Shown in pieces: positions 34,624 to 44,501 of a stretch of DNA of 64,000 nucleotides. Under the pieces are notes generated by a model. It was not told where the DNA came from. It did not search any database and saw nothing but the letters and a program-made list of their open reading frames with translations. How positions within the stretch are numbered: the stretch's first letter is position 1; the number at the start of each line of letters is the position of its first letter. The stretch spans positions 1 through 64,000 of the forward strand of contig JAVBKX010000018.1 of NCBI GenBank assembly GCA_031553835.1, read 5' to 3'. The stretch comes from JAVBKX01 sp031553835. Lineage in GTDB: Bacteria > Bacteroidota > Bacteroidia > Bacteroidales > Azobacteroidaceae. Both the position numbers and the translations under genes were made by a program.

Positions 34624-36531
34624 ATGTATAAAGTATTTATTTTAACGGGAATATTAAGCTTTTTAGCCTGTCCCGCACTGATGTCTGAAAACACAGGAGA
34701 TGAAGTAACCATTCCTATGACAACCGAAAAAATTTCGTTTCTATATAACCCCGGCGACAAAAGTTTCATCAATGCGTATGGGGTTACAGAAGCATCCGAC
34801 AACCTTACTATTGATTTAGGGGAAATTGACTTTGGAGAAGGAAATTATGATCAGATAGCTGTTGACATGTCCACCTACAGGCAAACACTCACCGCTGATT
34901 CCCGGTTTGATTTTTACATAGATGAAGAGTTGAAACAACCGGATAAAACGCTGGAAATTCCACTGAATCTTCCGGTAATTCCTTATGCAAGCGCTAAACA
35001 ACCTCAATCCGGATTGTTTTATAAAACCAAATATTATGATCAAAAAATAATTGTATTCGATATTCGCAATGATGACAATGTTTCAAAAATGGTGAGCGCC
35101 GTGTTGCAAGGCATACTCAACCAGGAATATGGACGAATTTACCTTTATTCTGACCATCATTATGTCGAACAATTAAATGATACAAAACGCAGTTATTCCG
35201 TCGAAGCAAAATATAACCACGCCTTATACGGAGGTTTTGGGGCTATGGTGAAAAAATATGGAAAGGAGTTTGATAAATTAGTTGTTTGGGATGAACAAAA
35301 AGAATGGACCTGGCCGCTTGCCCAAATGATCTGTGCGCAGGAAAAAGGAATTCCGGTAACAGAAACCTTGAAAACGTTTTTAGTCAATCAACTGGGTTGG
35401 AATAAAGAAATACAGGATATACGGAATAATTGGAGCGATAAATATGCCGCTTACGATTGGGCATTGGAAAATTTAGCTCCCCATTGTCATAAAACGCTCA
35501 GTTTTTCCGCCGGATTGCGTGAAGATTACAAACATAATCCCTGGCGGATTTATGATTATGCGTCGGCTTCCAAAGGATTCGTCTTTTGGCTCGATCATAC
35601 CAACCCAAAGGATATGGAAATGATCGGGAAGATATTTACTACCATGAATTATCGCCCGGGATCTGCTACGATGGGTTATGGAACCGGTAAAGACGGGGAT
35701 GGGTTAAATGCCGTTATCAACCAATATAATGCCGGATTTATGGTCAGTGACTATTACGCCAACGGCAGTTTCTGGTGTTCTTATCCATCCAAGGCATTTG
35801 AACAAAGAAAAGGGCAGGCCATTGATGCCCTTCCCGGAAAAATATATACCAGTATTATATGGAGCGATGGAGACAACATCCAGTTTGATGCCAACATGTT
35901 GTATTATATGATAAAAAATGCGCCCGACCGGGGTAAAATTCCGGTAGGTATCACGATGGCTTCCGTTATGCAGGAAATGAATCCATTCCTGTTGGAATTT
36001 TTTTATAAAAGCCTCACTCCCAATGATGAGTTGGTAGCCGGTCCTTCGGGATTTCAATTCATATATGGAGATTCTTATAATGCAAGCGGGTATAATGCCT
36101 GGCTACAGATGAATAATAAATGGCTTGAAACAGCCGGATTTCATACGGCGTGCTTTTGGAATACGACGCGGCAGGATCGTTTTGAGCAATACATGGAGAC
36201 CTGCGGACTTCAGGGAATTTTTGATGGTTGGAGCCGTTCCAATAATAAGTACTACGGAGGAGTGGTTGCGGTAAACCAGGGAGAACATTGTCCGACAGAA
36301 GGCGATGTATATAATGCGCTCAAAAAACAGCTTCCGCGGAGCGACAAGCCGGTGTTTGTCAATGCATATCCTACCACCGCTGCTTATGGCGGCGTTGACG
36401 GGTATAAACGCCTGATCCGGGAGTTGGAACGTCTCGAAGCAGACAGTCCCAATACGTATGTTTATTTATTACCTATGGACTTATGCGCTACATTAGTTAA
36501 GTATATTCAACAAAACGGCGGTAAATATTGA
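34624..36531 (+). CDS. GxGYxYP-type putative glycoside hydrolase
   Basis: 635 residues with a signal peptide (1-21, ending PALMS). The region from about 140 to the end resembles GxGYxYP proteins, a putative hydrolase family with a TIM-barrel-like domain. Landmarks are SSIIWSDGDNIQFD-like (YTSIIWSDGDN), then GPSGFQFIYGDSY, which stands where the family motif GxGYxYP is expected but deviates from it, and YLLPMDLCATL at the end. The enzyme activity of the family is not established to my knowledge. It begins an apparent operon with the two following genes (8 bp and 18 bp gaps). It starts 21 bp after the terminator, so its promoter would have to lie inside or before that hairpin. Confidence 0.7.
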   Translation: MYKVFILTGILSFLACPALMSENTGDEVTIPMTTEKISFLYNPGDKSFINAYGVTEASDNLTIDLGEIDFGEGNYDQIAVDMSTYRQTLTADSRFDFYIDEELKQPDKTLEIPLNLPVIPYASAKQPQSGLFYKTKYYDQKIIVFDIRNDDNVSKMVSAVLQGILNQEYGRIYLYSDHHYVEQLNDTKRSYSVEAKYNHALYGGFGAMVKKYGKEFDKLVVWDEQKEWTWPLAQMICAQEKGIPVTETLKTFLVNQLGWNKEIQDIRNNWSDKYAAYDWALENLAPHCHKTLSFSAGLREDYKHNPWRIYDYASASKGFVFWLDHTNPKDMEMIGKIFTTMNYRPGSATMGYGTGKDGDGLNAVINQYNAGFMVSDYYANGSFWCSYPSKAFEQRKGQAIDALPGKIYTSIIWSDGDNIQFDANMLYYMIKNAPDRGKIPVGITMASVMQEMNPFLLEFFYKSLTPNDELVAGPSGFQFIYGDSYNASGYNAWLQMNNKWLETAGFHTACFWNTTRQDRFEQYMETCGLQGIFDGWSRSNNKYYGGVVAVNQGEHCPTEGDVYNALKKQLPRSDKPVFVNAYPTTAAYGGVDGYKRLIRELERLEADSPNTYVYLLPMDLCATLVKYIQQNGGKY

Positions 36532-36539
36532 AGCATTAT

Positions 36540-37418
36540 ATGCAAAAAACAGGTAGCATCCTCTTTTTTCTAACCCTGGCTGTTTCTATTCAGGCAGCAG
36601 ATCTTGTATTGGACATGGCGAGTACAGGAGGAAGTACTTTAAGTCCGTATGTGACCATAGCCGATAAGGGTATTGACGGCGCCGCGGCATACCACAAAGC
36701 GACCCGGTCTGTTTCCGGTGCAAGTGATGGTACTTGCGTGGTTGTCAGAACATTGCCCTTTGGAGATTATTACGGAAAATATAATGCAGTGACTGTAGAA
36801 TATATTCTTGAAGACCCGGCTCAGGAAGGATTCATTGAGTTTAGCCTGGACAATTCGGCTTATGTGTTTGCATCCGTTCCTGTTGTAGCATCCGGAAACA
36901 GTGATTTACAGACTGCTCATGTCAACTTTGATGTGAATGTAACCGGTCAGCACAAATTATACATCCGGTGGAAGCAAACAAAAGCTTCCTTAAAAACCGT
37001 CATTCTCAAGGAAAATGTTCCGGTGGCGCAAGTGAAAGCCGTTCGTACAACATCTCCGGTTGCCATTGCTGCCTCTACAGGAAATTTACGGAAACTAACC
37101 GGGAAGCATCGCTTAAAAATGGTTTGGAAAAACCAGGGAGCCAATGTATATTCGGTTCGTTTGAAATCATCACTACTTGGCATGGAAGAAATAGTGTATC
37201 AGGACCAGGTACAATTGGAGACATTCCCGGATGCAATATCGGTGTCGGCCAACCAGCTCATATCGTCTATCGACATATATGCAGTAACAGGAAGTTTATA
37301 CCGCCGGATCTCAACTAAAGATTACCAAATCAATATTCCATTGGAAAAAGGGATGTATATTGTTGTGATCACAACAGATTCGGGGTATATTTACCGCAAA
37401 AAGACAATAATCATTTAA
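36540..37418 (+). CDS. secreted beta-sandwich (CBM6-like) protein with type IX-like tail
   Basis: 292 residues from the ATG at 36540; the frame also contains a TTG at 36528 overlapping the previous stop, but the ATG directly precedes the signal peptide (ending IQAAD). Residues 20-150 look like a carbohydrate-binding jelly roll of CBM6 type (FGDYYGKYNAVTVEY, GFIEFSLDNSAY, HKLYIRWKQ). A C-terminal domain (IDIYAVTGSLYRRIS to the end) resembles a sorting signal. There is no catalytic motif. It probably binds glycan at the surface. Confidence 0.7.
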   Translation: MQKTGSILFFLTLAVSIQAADLVLDMASTGGSTLSPYVTIADKGIDGAAAYHKATRSVSGASDGTCVVVRTLPFGDYYGKYNAVTVEYILEDPAQEGFIEFSLDNSAYVFASVPVVASGNSDLQTAHVNFDVNVTGQHKLYIRWKQTKASLKTVILKENVPVAQVKAVRTTSPVAIAASTGNLRKLTGKHRLKMVWKNQGANVYSVRLKSSLLGMEEIVYQDQVQLETFPDAISVSANQLISSIDIYAVTGSLYRRISTKDYQINIPLEKGMYIVVITTDSGYIYRKKTIII

Positions 37419-37436
37419 AAACATAATATTGATAAC

Positions 37437-40400
37437 ATGAAACAAGTTCAATTAATTCTAATCTTTTTTTGTCTGTTTTTTTACACAAACGGACAATCCC
37501 AAACACAATCTTACCTCAGGGCGCCGGCCTATCCGTTAATTACAATAGATCCTTATACAAGTTCGTGGAGTTTCGGCGACAAATTGTATGACGACGACAT
37601 GCGACATTGGACAGGAGAAAAACAACCATTGGTCGGAGCCATCCGCGTTGACGGAGAGGTTTATCGATTTATGGGAAGAGAAACCGTTCCTTCCGTTTCC
37701 ATATTGCCGACAGCCCATGCAGCGCCATGGAAAGCACAATATACTACGAATACTCCTGATGCCAACTGGTTCCGGACAGACTACAACGACAGCGCGTGGA
37801 AAAAGGGAGAAGGTGGTTTTGGAACGCCTGATACGCCTAATCCCAATACTCCCTGGTCAACCGGAGATATTTGGATTCGCCGTCATTTTACCTTAACGGA
37901 AGACGATTTGTCCAATGAAAAATTATTCCTGATGTATTCTCATGATGATGTATTTGAATTGTACATCAATGGAGAACAAATAGTAAGCACTGGACTTGCC
38001 TGGAATAATGATGTCATTTTGCCGCTGACAGCGACTATGAAGAAAAGTTTGAAAAAAGGGGAAAATGTTATTGCGGCGCACTGCTTCAATACAAGGGGTG
38101 GAGCCTATGTTGATTTCGGATTGTTGGCGGAAGGCAAACTGGATTCGAAGATGAACAAAACAGCCACTCAGATCAATGTAAATTTTTCACCAACACAAAC
38201 TTTTTATTCTTTCTATTGTGGACCGGTACAGTTGGAGTTAACATTTACCAGCCCATTGGTAATGAACGACCTGGATTTATTATCCCGCCCCGTCAATTAT
38301 GTATCTTACCAGGTGACTTCGTTGGATGACGACGAGCATGATGTGGCTTTATATTTTGATGCCACCCCCGAATGGGCTGTCAATTCGCCCGATCAGAAAG
38401 TGCAGTCGGAGATGTTCAGCAAAAACGGGCTCACCTATTTGAAGACAGGAACGCAGGAACAAAAAATATTAGGACGCGCTGGCGACGGCGTACGTATTGA
38501 TTGGGGATATTTTTATCTGGTAGGAAAGCAAAATAACCAAACAGCGATGACTATCGGTGAAAGCCAGTCAGTAAGAGGCGAATTTGCTCAAACAGGGAAA
38601 TTGCCTGCTTATGTATCATCAAAAGTCTCGACCGAAATGCGAAAAGAAATGCCTGTCCTGGCCTATACTCATTCGCTGGGTAAAGTGGGCGGCGAAAAAG
38701 TGAAAGGATATGTCATGGTAGGATATGATGATATCGAATCGATCCAGTATTTTCATCAAAACCTGAAACCCTATTGGAAAACCAATGGTAACCACACGAT
38801 TGAATCTGTATTTGCTTTAGCCGGTAAAAATTATGATGCAGTGATCAAAACCTGCAACGAATGGGATGCACAATTGATGAGCGACGCCCGTTCAGCCGGC
38901 GGACAAAAATATGCCGAGCTTTGTGCGATTTCTTACCGGCAGGCTGTGACTGCTCACAAATTAGTGACAGGGCCTAACGGAGAATTATTTTTCTTCTCAA
39001 AAGAAAATTTCAGTAACGGGTCTATTGGTACGGTGGATGTCTCTTATCCGTCGATTCCGGTATTTTTAGTATATAGTAATGACTTGTCCAAAGGCTTATT
39101 AAATTTTATTTTTGATTATTGTGAAACGGGAAAATGGAAAAAACCGTTTCCTCCACATGATATAGGCACTTATCCCCTGGCAAACGGGCAAACTTACGGA
39201 GACGACATGCCGGTAGAAGAAGCCGGAAACATGTTGAGCATGGTGGCCGCCATTACTGTAATGGACGGTAATGCTTCGTATGCCGAAAAACATTGGAAGA
39301 TATTGACTACCTGGGCTGATTATTTAGTGAAAAACGGCTTGGATCCGGCCAATCAATTGTGTACCGAAGACTTTGCCGGTCACATGCCGCATAATGTCAA
39401 CCTGTCCGTTAAAGCAATTGTAGGGGTGGGAGCGTTTGGCAAAATCGCCGAAATTGCCGGAAAAAAAGATGCTGCAAAAAAATATACGGAAGCAGCCAAA
39501 AAGATGGCCTTGCAATGGGAAAAAATGGCTAACGATGGCGATCATTACCGCCTGGCATTTGACCAACCGGATACCTGGAGCCAAAAGTATAATTTTGTTT
39601 GGCATAAATTATTAGGACTGAATGTTTTTCCGGAAGGAATTATCAAGAAAGAAGTAGATTATTATCTGACAAAACAAAATGCTTTCGGATTACCGTTGGA
39701 TAACCGTTTTACCTGGACCATTGTTCCTTTTGTTGCCTGGACCGCGACGATGGCCGACAATTCCCGCGATTTTAACCGCATTATGGATCCGATGTGGAAG
39801 TATGTCAATGAATCGGCTTCCAGAGTTCCCTTAGGGGACTGGTATGATACATTGGATGGCGCTCAGATCAATTTCCGCGCCCGTTCCATGGTGGGTGGGG
39901 TATATAGCCAGACATTAAATGTAGTGATGCAACAAAAGTTGCAAGAATTAAATAAAAAAACAAGCGGAAATCCGATCGTCCCGGGATGGTATGCCGATCC
40001 CGAAGCCATTGTATTCGGAAATGAATACTGGATTTATCCGACTTTATCCGATTTGTATAATAATGGAAAACCTGTAAAATATCCGGAAAAAGTAACCCGG
40101 GCAGTACACCAGGTTTATAATGTCCAAACCTATATGGATGCTTTTTCATCCAAAGATTTAGTGAATTGGACCAAACATCCGAAAGTATTATCTATTGAAA
40201 ATATCAAATGGCTGGAATTTGCGCTTTGGGCGCCATCCATCATTGCTGCCAATGGAAAATATTATCTTTTCTTTGGCGCCAACGATATTCAAAGTAATGA
40301 CGAATATGGTGGAATCGGGGTGGCGGTGGCCGATAAACCTTCCGGCCCGTTTGTCGATGCATTAGGCAAACCGTTGATTAATAAAATCATCAATGGCGCG

Positions 40401-40925
40401 CAACCGATCGACCAATTTGTGTTTAAAGATGATGACGGCGAATATTATATGTATTATGGAGGATGGCATCATTGCAATATGGTTCGTTTGAGTAAGGATT
40501 TATTGAGTGTAATTCCATTTGAAGACGGCACAACCTATAAAGAAGTGACTCCTGAAAATTATGTAGAAGGACCTTTCATGTTGAAACGCAACGGAAAATA
40601 TTATTTCATGTGGTCGGAAGGCAGTTGGGGCGGACCAGATTATAGTGTAGCCTATGCGATAGCTGATTCTCCTTTCGGACCATTCAAACGGATTGGCAAG
40701 ATTTTGCAGGAAGATCCGGCTGTTGCTACCGGTGCTGGACATCATTCTGTGATAAATATTCCCGGAACAGATGAATGGTATATCATTTATCATCGCCGTC
40801 CGCTGGGTGATACAGGTCAAAATCATCGTGCAACCTGTATCGACCGGATGTATTTTAATGCCGACGGAACGATCAAGCCGGTGAAAATCACCAATGAGGG
40901 AGTAACTCCTCAACGTATCCAGTAA
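37437..40925 (+). CDS. glutaminase-like (DUF4964/5127/4965/1793) - GH43 fusion
   Basis: 1162 residues. Signal peptide, then a DUF4964-like start (YPLITIDPYTSSWSFGDKLYDDD) interrupted by a galactose-binding-type jelly roll (about 95-235, WFRTDYNDSAWKKGEGGFG, IWIRRHFTL). DUF5127-, DUF4965- and DUF1793-like regions follow to about 840, ending PLGDWYDTLDGAQINFRARS-like. The C-terminal part (about 845-1162) is a five-bladed GH43 domain: GWYADPEAIVF with the base Asp, ALWAPSI, and YVEGPFMLKRNGKYY with the acid Glu. The GH43 half is likely an exo-acting arabinofuranosidase or xylosidase. The function of the first half is uncertain; relatives are annotated glutaminase A, but a glycosidase-like role has long seemed possible. 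Both halves look intact. Confidence 0.85.
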   Translation: MKQVQLILIFFCLFFYTNGQSQTQSYLRAPAYPLITIDPYTSSWSFGDKLYDDDMRHWTGEKQPLVGAIRVDGEVYRFMGRETVPSVSILPTAHAAPWKAQYTTNTPDANWFRTDYNDSAWKKGEGGFGTPDTPNPNTPWSTGDIWIRRHFTLTEDDLSNEKLFLMYSHDDVFELYINGEQIVSTGLAWNNDVILPLTATMKKSLKKGENVIAAHCFNTRGGAYVDFGLLAEGKLDSKMNKTATQINVNFSPTQTFYSFYCGPVQLELTFTSPLVMNDLDLLSRPVNYVSYQVTSLDDDEHDVALYFDATPEWAVNSPDQKVQSEMFSKNGLTYLKTGTQEQKILGRAGDGVRIDWGYFYLVGKQNNQTAMTIGESQSVRGEFAQTGKLPAYVSSKVSTEMRKEMPVLAYTHSLGKVGGEKVKGYVMVGYDDIESIQYFHQNLKPYWKTNGNHTIESVFALAGKNYDAVIKTCNEWDAQLMSDARSAGGQKYAELCAISYRQAVTAHKLVTGPNGELFFFSKENFSNGSIGTVDVSYPSIPVFLVYSNDLSKGLLNFIFDYCETGKWKKPFPPHDIGTYPLANGQTYGDDMPVEEAGNMLSMVAAITVMDGNASYAEKHWKILTTWADYLVKNGLDPANQLCTEDFAGHMPHNVNLSVKAIVGVGAFGKIAEIAGKKDAAKKYTEAAKKMALQWEKMANDGDHYRLAFDQPDTWSQKYNFVWHKLLGLNVFPEGIIKKEVDYYLTKQNAFGLPLDNRFTWTIVPFVAWTATMADNSRDFNRIMDPMWKYVNESASRVPLGDWYDTLDGAQINFRARSMVGGVYSQTLNVVMQQKLQELNKKTSGNPIVPGWYADPEAIVFGNEYWIYPTLSDLYNNGKPVKYPEKVTRAVHQVYNVQTYMDAFSSKDLVNWTKHPKVLSIENIKWLEFALWAPSIIAANGKYYLFFGANDIQSNDEYGGIGVAVADKPSGPFVDALGKPLINKIINGAQPIDQFVFKDDDGEYYMYYGGWHHCNMVRLSKDLLSVIPFEDGTTYKEVTPENYVEGPFMLKRNGKYYFMWSEGSWGGPDYSVAYAIADSPFGPFKRIGKILQEDPAVATGAGHHSVINIPGTDEWYIIYHRRPLGDTGQNHRATCIDRMYFNADGTIKPVKITNEGVTPQRIQ

Positions 40926-40936
40926 ATAGGAAAATA

Positions 40937-40982
40937 TTAATGAAATATTAATGAGTCGTTAATGGTATAATGCATATTTTAG
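40937..40982 (+). promoter_or_regulatory. triple-heptamer operator and -7 box (zinc-ribbon gene and downstream)
   Basis: TTAATGA starts at 40937 and 40948 and TTAATGG at 40959, at exact 11-bp spacing. A TATTTTAG box at 40975 follows after 9 bp, one more than in most copies. It lies 30 bp before the gene at 41012. Confidence 0.82.
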
Positions 40983-41011
40983 AAGATTTATTTTTCCATA
41001 TATAAAAATTT

Positions 41012-41659
41012 ATGAAAATAAATGCAATAAATTACGATCAAACAAAATATAAAATAAAGACCTGGAAAAATCCGGCCATGTTGCATTGGATCATTAATCC
41101 AGGTCTTGTTATTAATGAACTTGTTTTAGGACAACGGATACCTAAAGTAATGTTGATAGAACGGGATTCGAATAAAAGTTTAGTAGAAAGCACTTTAATA
41201 CCTTGTCCACATTGTGGGGTATTGCATTCCGGACTTAAATGGACAATGGAAAATAAAACGGCTTTCCAAAACTGGTTTGGGTTATTCTGTGATAATTGTG
41301 GAAAAATTATTCCTTGTTTAACAAATTTGACAAGCTGTATCATACTTATAGTTACTTTCCCGGTTTGGTTCTGGTTTAAAGATCATTGGAAAATGAAATG
41401 GCTTGAAATTCAAAAGATCAAGTTTGCCAAACCGTTGACTTTAACCTGTTCGGAATCCAATATCCTCTGGTGGCGTTCAGGATTGATATTCGGACTTTTT
41501 TTGTATGTCTTTATGGAAGTATTATATCCCCTTATTAGCGGAAAAGGAATCACACCCCAAGAGCTTTTGATAGGGATTCCTCTTTGGACGTGTGGAGGGC
41601 TTGTATATGGTTATATGATGAAAAAAATGACAAGAAAAAAACAATCTGAAAATGATTAA
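41012..41659 (+). CDS. zinc-ribbon membrane protein of unknown function
   Basis: 215 residues. No signal peptide. A four-cysteine zinc ribbon (CPHCG about residue 67 and CDNCG about 94) precedes three hydrophobic segments (about 101-125, 150-175 and 185-200) and a basic tail. I do not recognise a functional family. The gene is under the same operator type as the CAZyme operons, so it is likely part of the response even though its sequence says nothing about sugars. A 202-bp gap separates it from the next gene. Confidence 0.75.
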   Translation: MKINAINYDQTKYKIKTWKNPAMLHWIINPGLVINELVLGQRIPKVMLIERDSNKSLVESTLIPCPHCGVLHSGLKWTMENKTAFQNWFGLFCDNCGKIIPCLTNLTSCIILIVTFPVWFWFKDHWKMKWLEIQKIKFAKPLTLTCSESNILWWRSGLIFGLFLYVFMEVLYPLISGKGITPQELLIGIPLWTCGGLVYGYMMKKMTRKKQSEND

Positions 41660-41780
41660 AACAAGGAAGTCAATTCGCAGTTTTATATTTTTACAGATAA
41701 AATTTATATAAGTACATTTTACAAATTGGTTTATATTATTTTGAATACAAAGGCGCCATATTATCAAGACGCTATATTGA

Positions 41781-41815
41781 TATTTCTTTGCGACTTTGAG
41801 TCTTTGTTTCTTTAC
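41781..41815 (+). repeat. CTTTGCGACTTTGAGTCTTTG-type intergenic repeat, copy 1
   Basis: A T-rich sequence built of CTTTG-like steps. Related copies lie at 47746-47775 and in the 3' arm of the terminator at 50341-50362 (TTTTGTGTCTTCGTG). The rest of the 41660-41861 gap is AT-rich with no other recognisable signal. Confidence 0.6.
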
Positions 41816-41861
41816 GTTCATAATATAAATTAAATGCAACATTATAATTAATATTGATAGA

Positions 41862-44501
41862 ATGAAATTACTAAAAATTATCTTTTGTTCGTTGCTATTT
41901 GCGTGTGGCGGGATAATATCCGGCCAAACACAGACTCCTGTTACATTAGAATATGTAACGGAGCTTTTTAATACTCAGGTAGCCCGTTTTCCACAGGAGA
42001 AAATTTATGTGCATACCGACAAGCAATATTATATGTCGGGCGAAACAATATGGTTCCGGGCGCATATAGCGGAAGCCCGCTTGCACCTGCCTGCTTCGGC
42101 CAGTCGGTATGTTTATGTAGAATTCATAAATCCGCTTGATTCGGTGGTCGATCGTATCAAAATCCGTCCTGAAGACAATGTTCATCAGGGACATATTTCA
42201 CTTCCGGATGATTTACCCGAAGGCAATTATTTCATACGGGCCTATACTCATTTTATGCGTAATGCCGGACCGGAATATTTTGCAAGTAAAAATATATATG
42301 TTGGAAACCCTCAGGCGGCTAATTTGCAGATTGATGCTGCATTTACATACCTTTCCGATAAGAAGGCCGAAGCAAAAATTTCGTTTATCAATGTTTCAAA
42401 ACAATCGCCTCAGATTCCGGACAAGATAACATACCGTATAGATGAACAAAAAGAAATTGTGCTTAAACAACCCGCTTCCGATATTCAGTTTCAGTTCAAT
42501 CTGCCTTCCAAACCCAGCAAACATGTTATGTTGTTGGAAGTGGTGAATGAAAATTATTTGTACCGTAAATATGTAACGATTCCTGCACCGGAGGGCGCTG
42601 TTGATGTCAGTTTTTATCCCGAAGGGGGAGATTTATTGGAAAATGTTGCCTGCAAAGTAGCATTCAAAGCGCTGAAACCGGATGGAAAAACCGCTGCTGT
42701 CAATGGAAAAATAGTCGATCAGTCCGGAACGGAAATCACTACTTTCAATACAGTACATGCCGGGATGGGTAGTTTTATGCTTACTCCGGAAAAAGGAAAA
42801 ACCTATTATGCAGTGTGTAACGACGACGACAAAAAAGAACTCAAATTTCGGCTCCCGGCTGTAAAACCGCAAGGCTATTCTCTTAAAACCCGTTGGTCAA
42901 AAAATCAATTGTTTGTCGGAGTAGCCAGAACGGAAGGGATGGAGTCTGCCCCGTTGTATATCATTGGTCACGTTCGCGGACATGTACAATTTGCAGGAAT
43001 ATGGGATTTCAGCGAAGACTTTATTAAATTTCCCCAGGAAAATCTTTATCCCGGCGTAATGCATATTTCGTTGTTAAATAGTGCATTGCAAACAGTCAGC
43101 GAACGGCTGGTCTTTATTCATAACGATGATGTTATTCGCTCTCAGGTTGATTACAGTACAGAACAACCTGAATATTACAGACGGCAACTAATTCGTAACA
43201 AAGTGGTATTGACCGATCTGCAAGGTCAACCCCTGTCGGGCAATTTTTCTGTAGCTGTCACCGACAACCGGTTTATAAAAGTAGATAGTTGCGAATCGAT
43301 TTATACAGACTTATTGCTGACTTCCGATCTCAGGGGATATATTGAAAATCCGGCTTATTATTTTCAACAAAACAGAAATGCCGATATTGCATTGGATCTG
43401 TTGATGATGACTCAGGGATGGAGACGCTATGATGTTTCCAAACTCATGAAAAATGATTTTTCCAAGCCGGCCTGGATGTTGGAAATTGGTCCGGAAATTT
43501 CGGGAAAAGTAGGAGAAGCCTTGTTGTTGGGCAAGGCAAAGCCCATGATAGGAACCGAAGTAACAGCTGTCGGAATGAATGTACAATATACCGAATTGAC
43601 ATTAACCGATTCTCTCGGTCGCTTTTATTTTCATAATTGTGAATTACCCGATTCTGCAAAACTCATGGTGATGGCATCGCCCAAAAAAGGATTGAAACGA
43701 ACCGAACTTACATTGAATGATGATGGGTATCCCGGTATCGGACATGATTTGGTCAGCTCTTTCGAACCCAGTCCGGCTTTATTGGCTGATTATATTCGCC
43801 AGGCCGATGAAAAGTATATTTCAGAAAACGGAATGCGTATGATTTATCTGGATGAGGTGGAAATCAGGGCGCAACGAAAACCGAAAATGACGTCCCATTA
43901 TTATACGCATTCCGATTTTTCGATTACATCAGAAGATATTGCAAAATTCGGCAGTATGAGTATCCGGAATCTTTTGTTGACATTTCCGGGAATACGTATC
44001 GAAGGAAACAATATCAGCCTTATAGGAGCTTCGGGGCCTCCGGCATTGATGGTCAACAACCGGATTACCGAATTGGATGAACTGGATGCGATTGATCCGG
44101 TATCTATCGAACAAATTGATTTCCTGAAAAACGGTGCAAATACTATCATGTTTGGCCCCCGGGGCATGAATGGCGTCATTGTTATTTATTATAAAGTCGG
44201 ACAATTTGGTAAAGGTTTGCCTCCTTCTAATATTCAAATGATGGCTCCTTTAGGATACCAGCCTGCCGTTGAATTTTATGCGCCGAAATACGATACGCCT
44301 GAAACCCGGAATAATCCGGATCCGGATTTAAGATCGACCATTCATTGGCAGCCTCAGGTAAAAACAGATGAAAATGGTGTGGGTAATTTTGAGTTTTATT
44401 CGGCCGACAACGAAACAAATTATGATGTCGTTATTCAAGGACTGGCTGCAGATGGTAAAATCATTAATCAACAAGGAAAGATTGTTGTAAAATCAAAATA
44501 A
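41862..44501 (+). CDS. MG2-domain/TonB-plug protein without a barrel
   Basis: 879 residues with a signal peptide (ending IISGQ). The N-terminal half resembles macroglobulin-type MG2 domains (PQEKIYVHTDKQYYMSGETIWFRAHI). At about 700-780 there is a TonB-receptor plug-like segment (SIRNLLLTFPGIRIEGNNI, FLKNGANTIMFGPRGMNGVIVIYYK), but the protein ends soon after with a beta domain and has no outer-membrane barrel. Such proteins are common in Bacteroidota and of uncertain role, possibly periplasmic or outer-membrane-associated binding. It overlaps the GH115 gene by one base (TAATG). Confidence 0.8.
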   Translation: MKLLKIIFCSLLFACGGIISGQTQTPVTLEYVTELFNTQVARFPQEKIYVHTDKQYYMSGETIWFRAHIAEARLHLPASASRYVYVEFINPLDSVVDRIKIRPEDNVHQGHISLPDDLPEGNYFIRAYTHFMRNAGPEYFASKNIYVGNPQAANLQIDAAFTYLSDKKAEAKISFINVSKQSPQIPDKITYRIDEQKEIVLKQPASDIQFQFNLPSKPSKHVMLLEVVNENYLYRKYVTIPAPEGAVDVSFYPEGGDLLENVACKVAFKALKPDGKTAAVNGKIVDQSGTEITTFNTVHAGMGSFMLTPEKGKTYYAVCNDDDKKELKFRLPAVKPQGYSLKTRWSKNQLFVGVARTEGMESAPLYIIGHVRGHVQFAGIWDFSEDFIKFPQENLYPGVMHISLLNSALQTVSERLVFIHNDDVIRSQVDYSTEQPEYYRRQLIRNKVVLTDLQGQPLSGNFSVAVTDNRFIKVDSCESIYTDLLLTSDLRGYIENPAYYFQQNRNADIALDLLMMTQGWRRYDVSKLMKNDFSKPAWMLEIGPEISGKVGEALLLGKAKPMIGTEVTAVGMNVQYTELTLTDSLGRFYFHNCELPDSAKLMVMASPKKGLKRTELTLNDDGYPGIGHDLVSSFEPSPALLADYIRQADEKYISENGMRMIYLDEVEIRAQRKPKMTSHYYTHSDFSITSEDIAKFGSMSIRNLLLTFPGIRIEGNNISLIGASGPPALMVNNRITELDELDAIDPVSIEQIDFLKNGANTIMFGPRGMNGVIVIYYKVGQFGKGLPPSNIQMMAPLGYQPAVEFYAPKYDTPETRNNPDPDLRSTIHWQPQVKTDENGVGNFEFYSADNETNYDVVIQGLAADGKIINQQGKIVVKSK

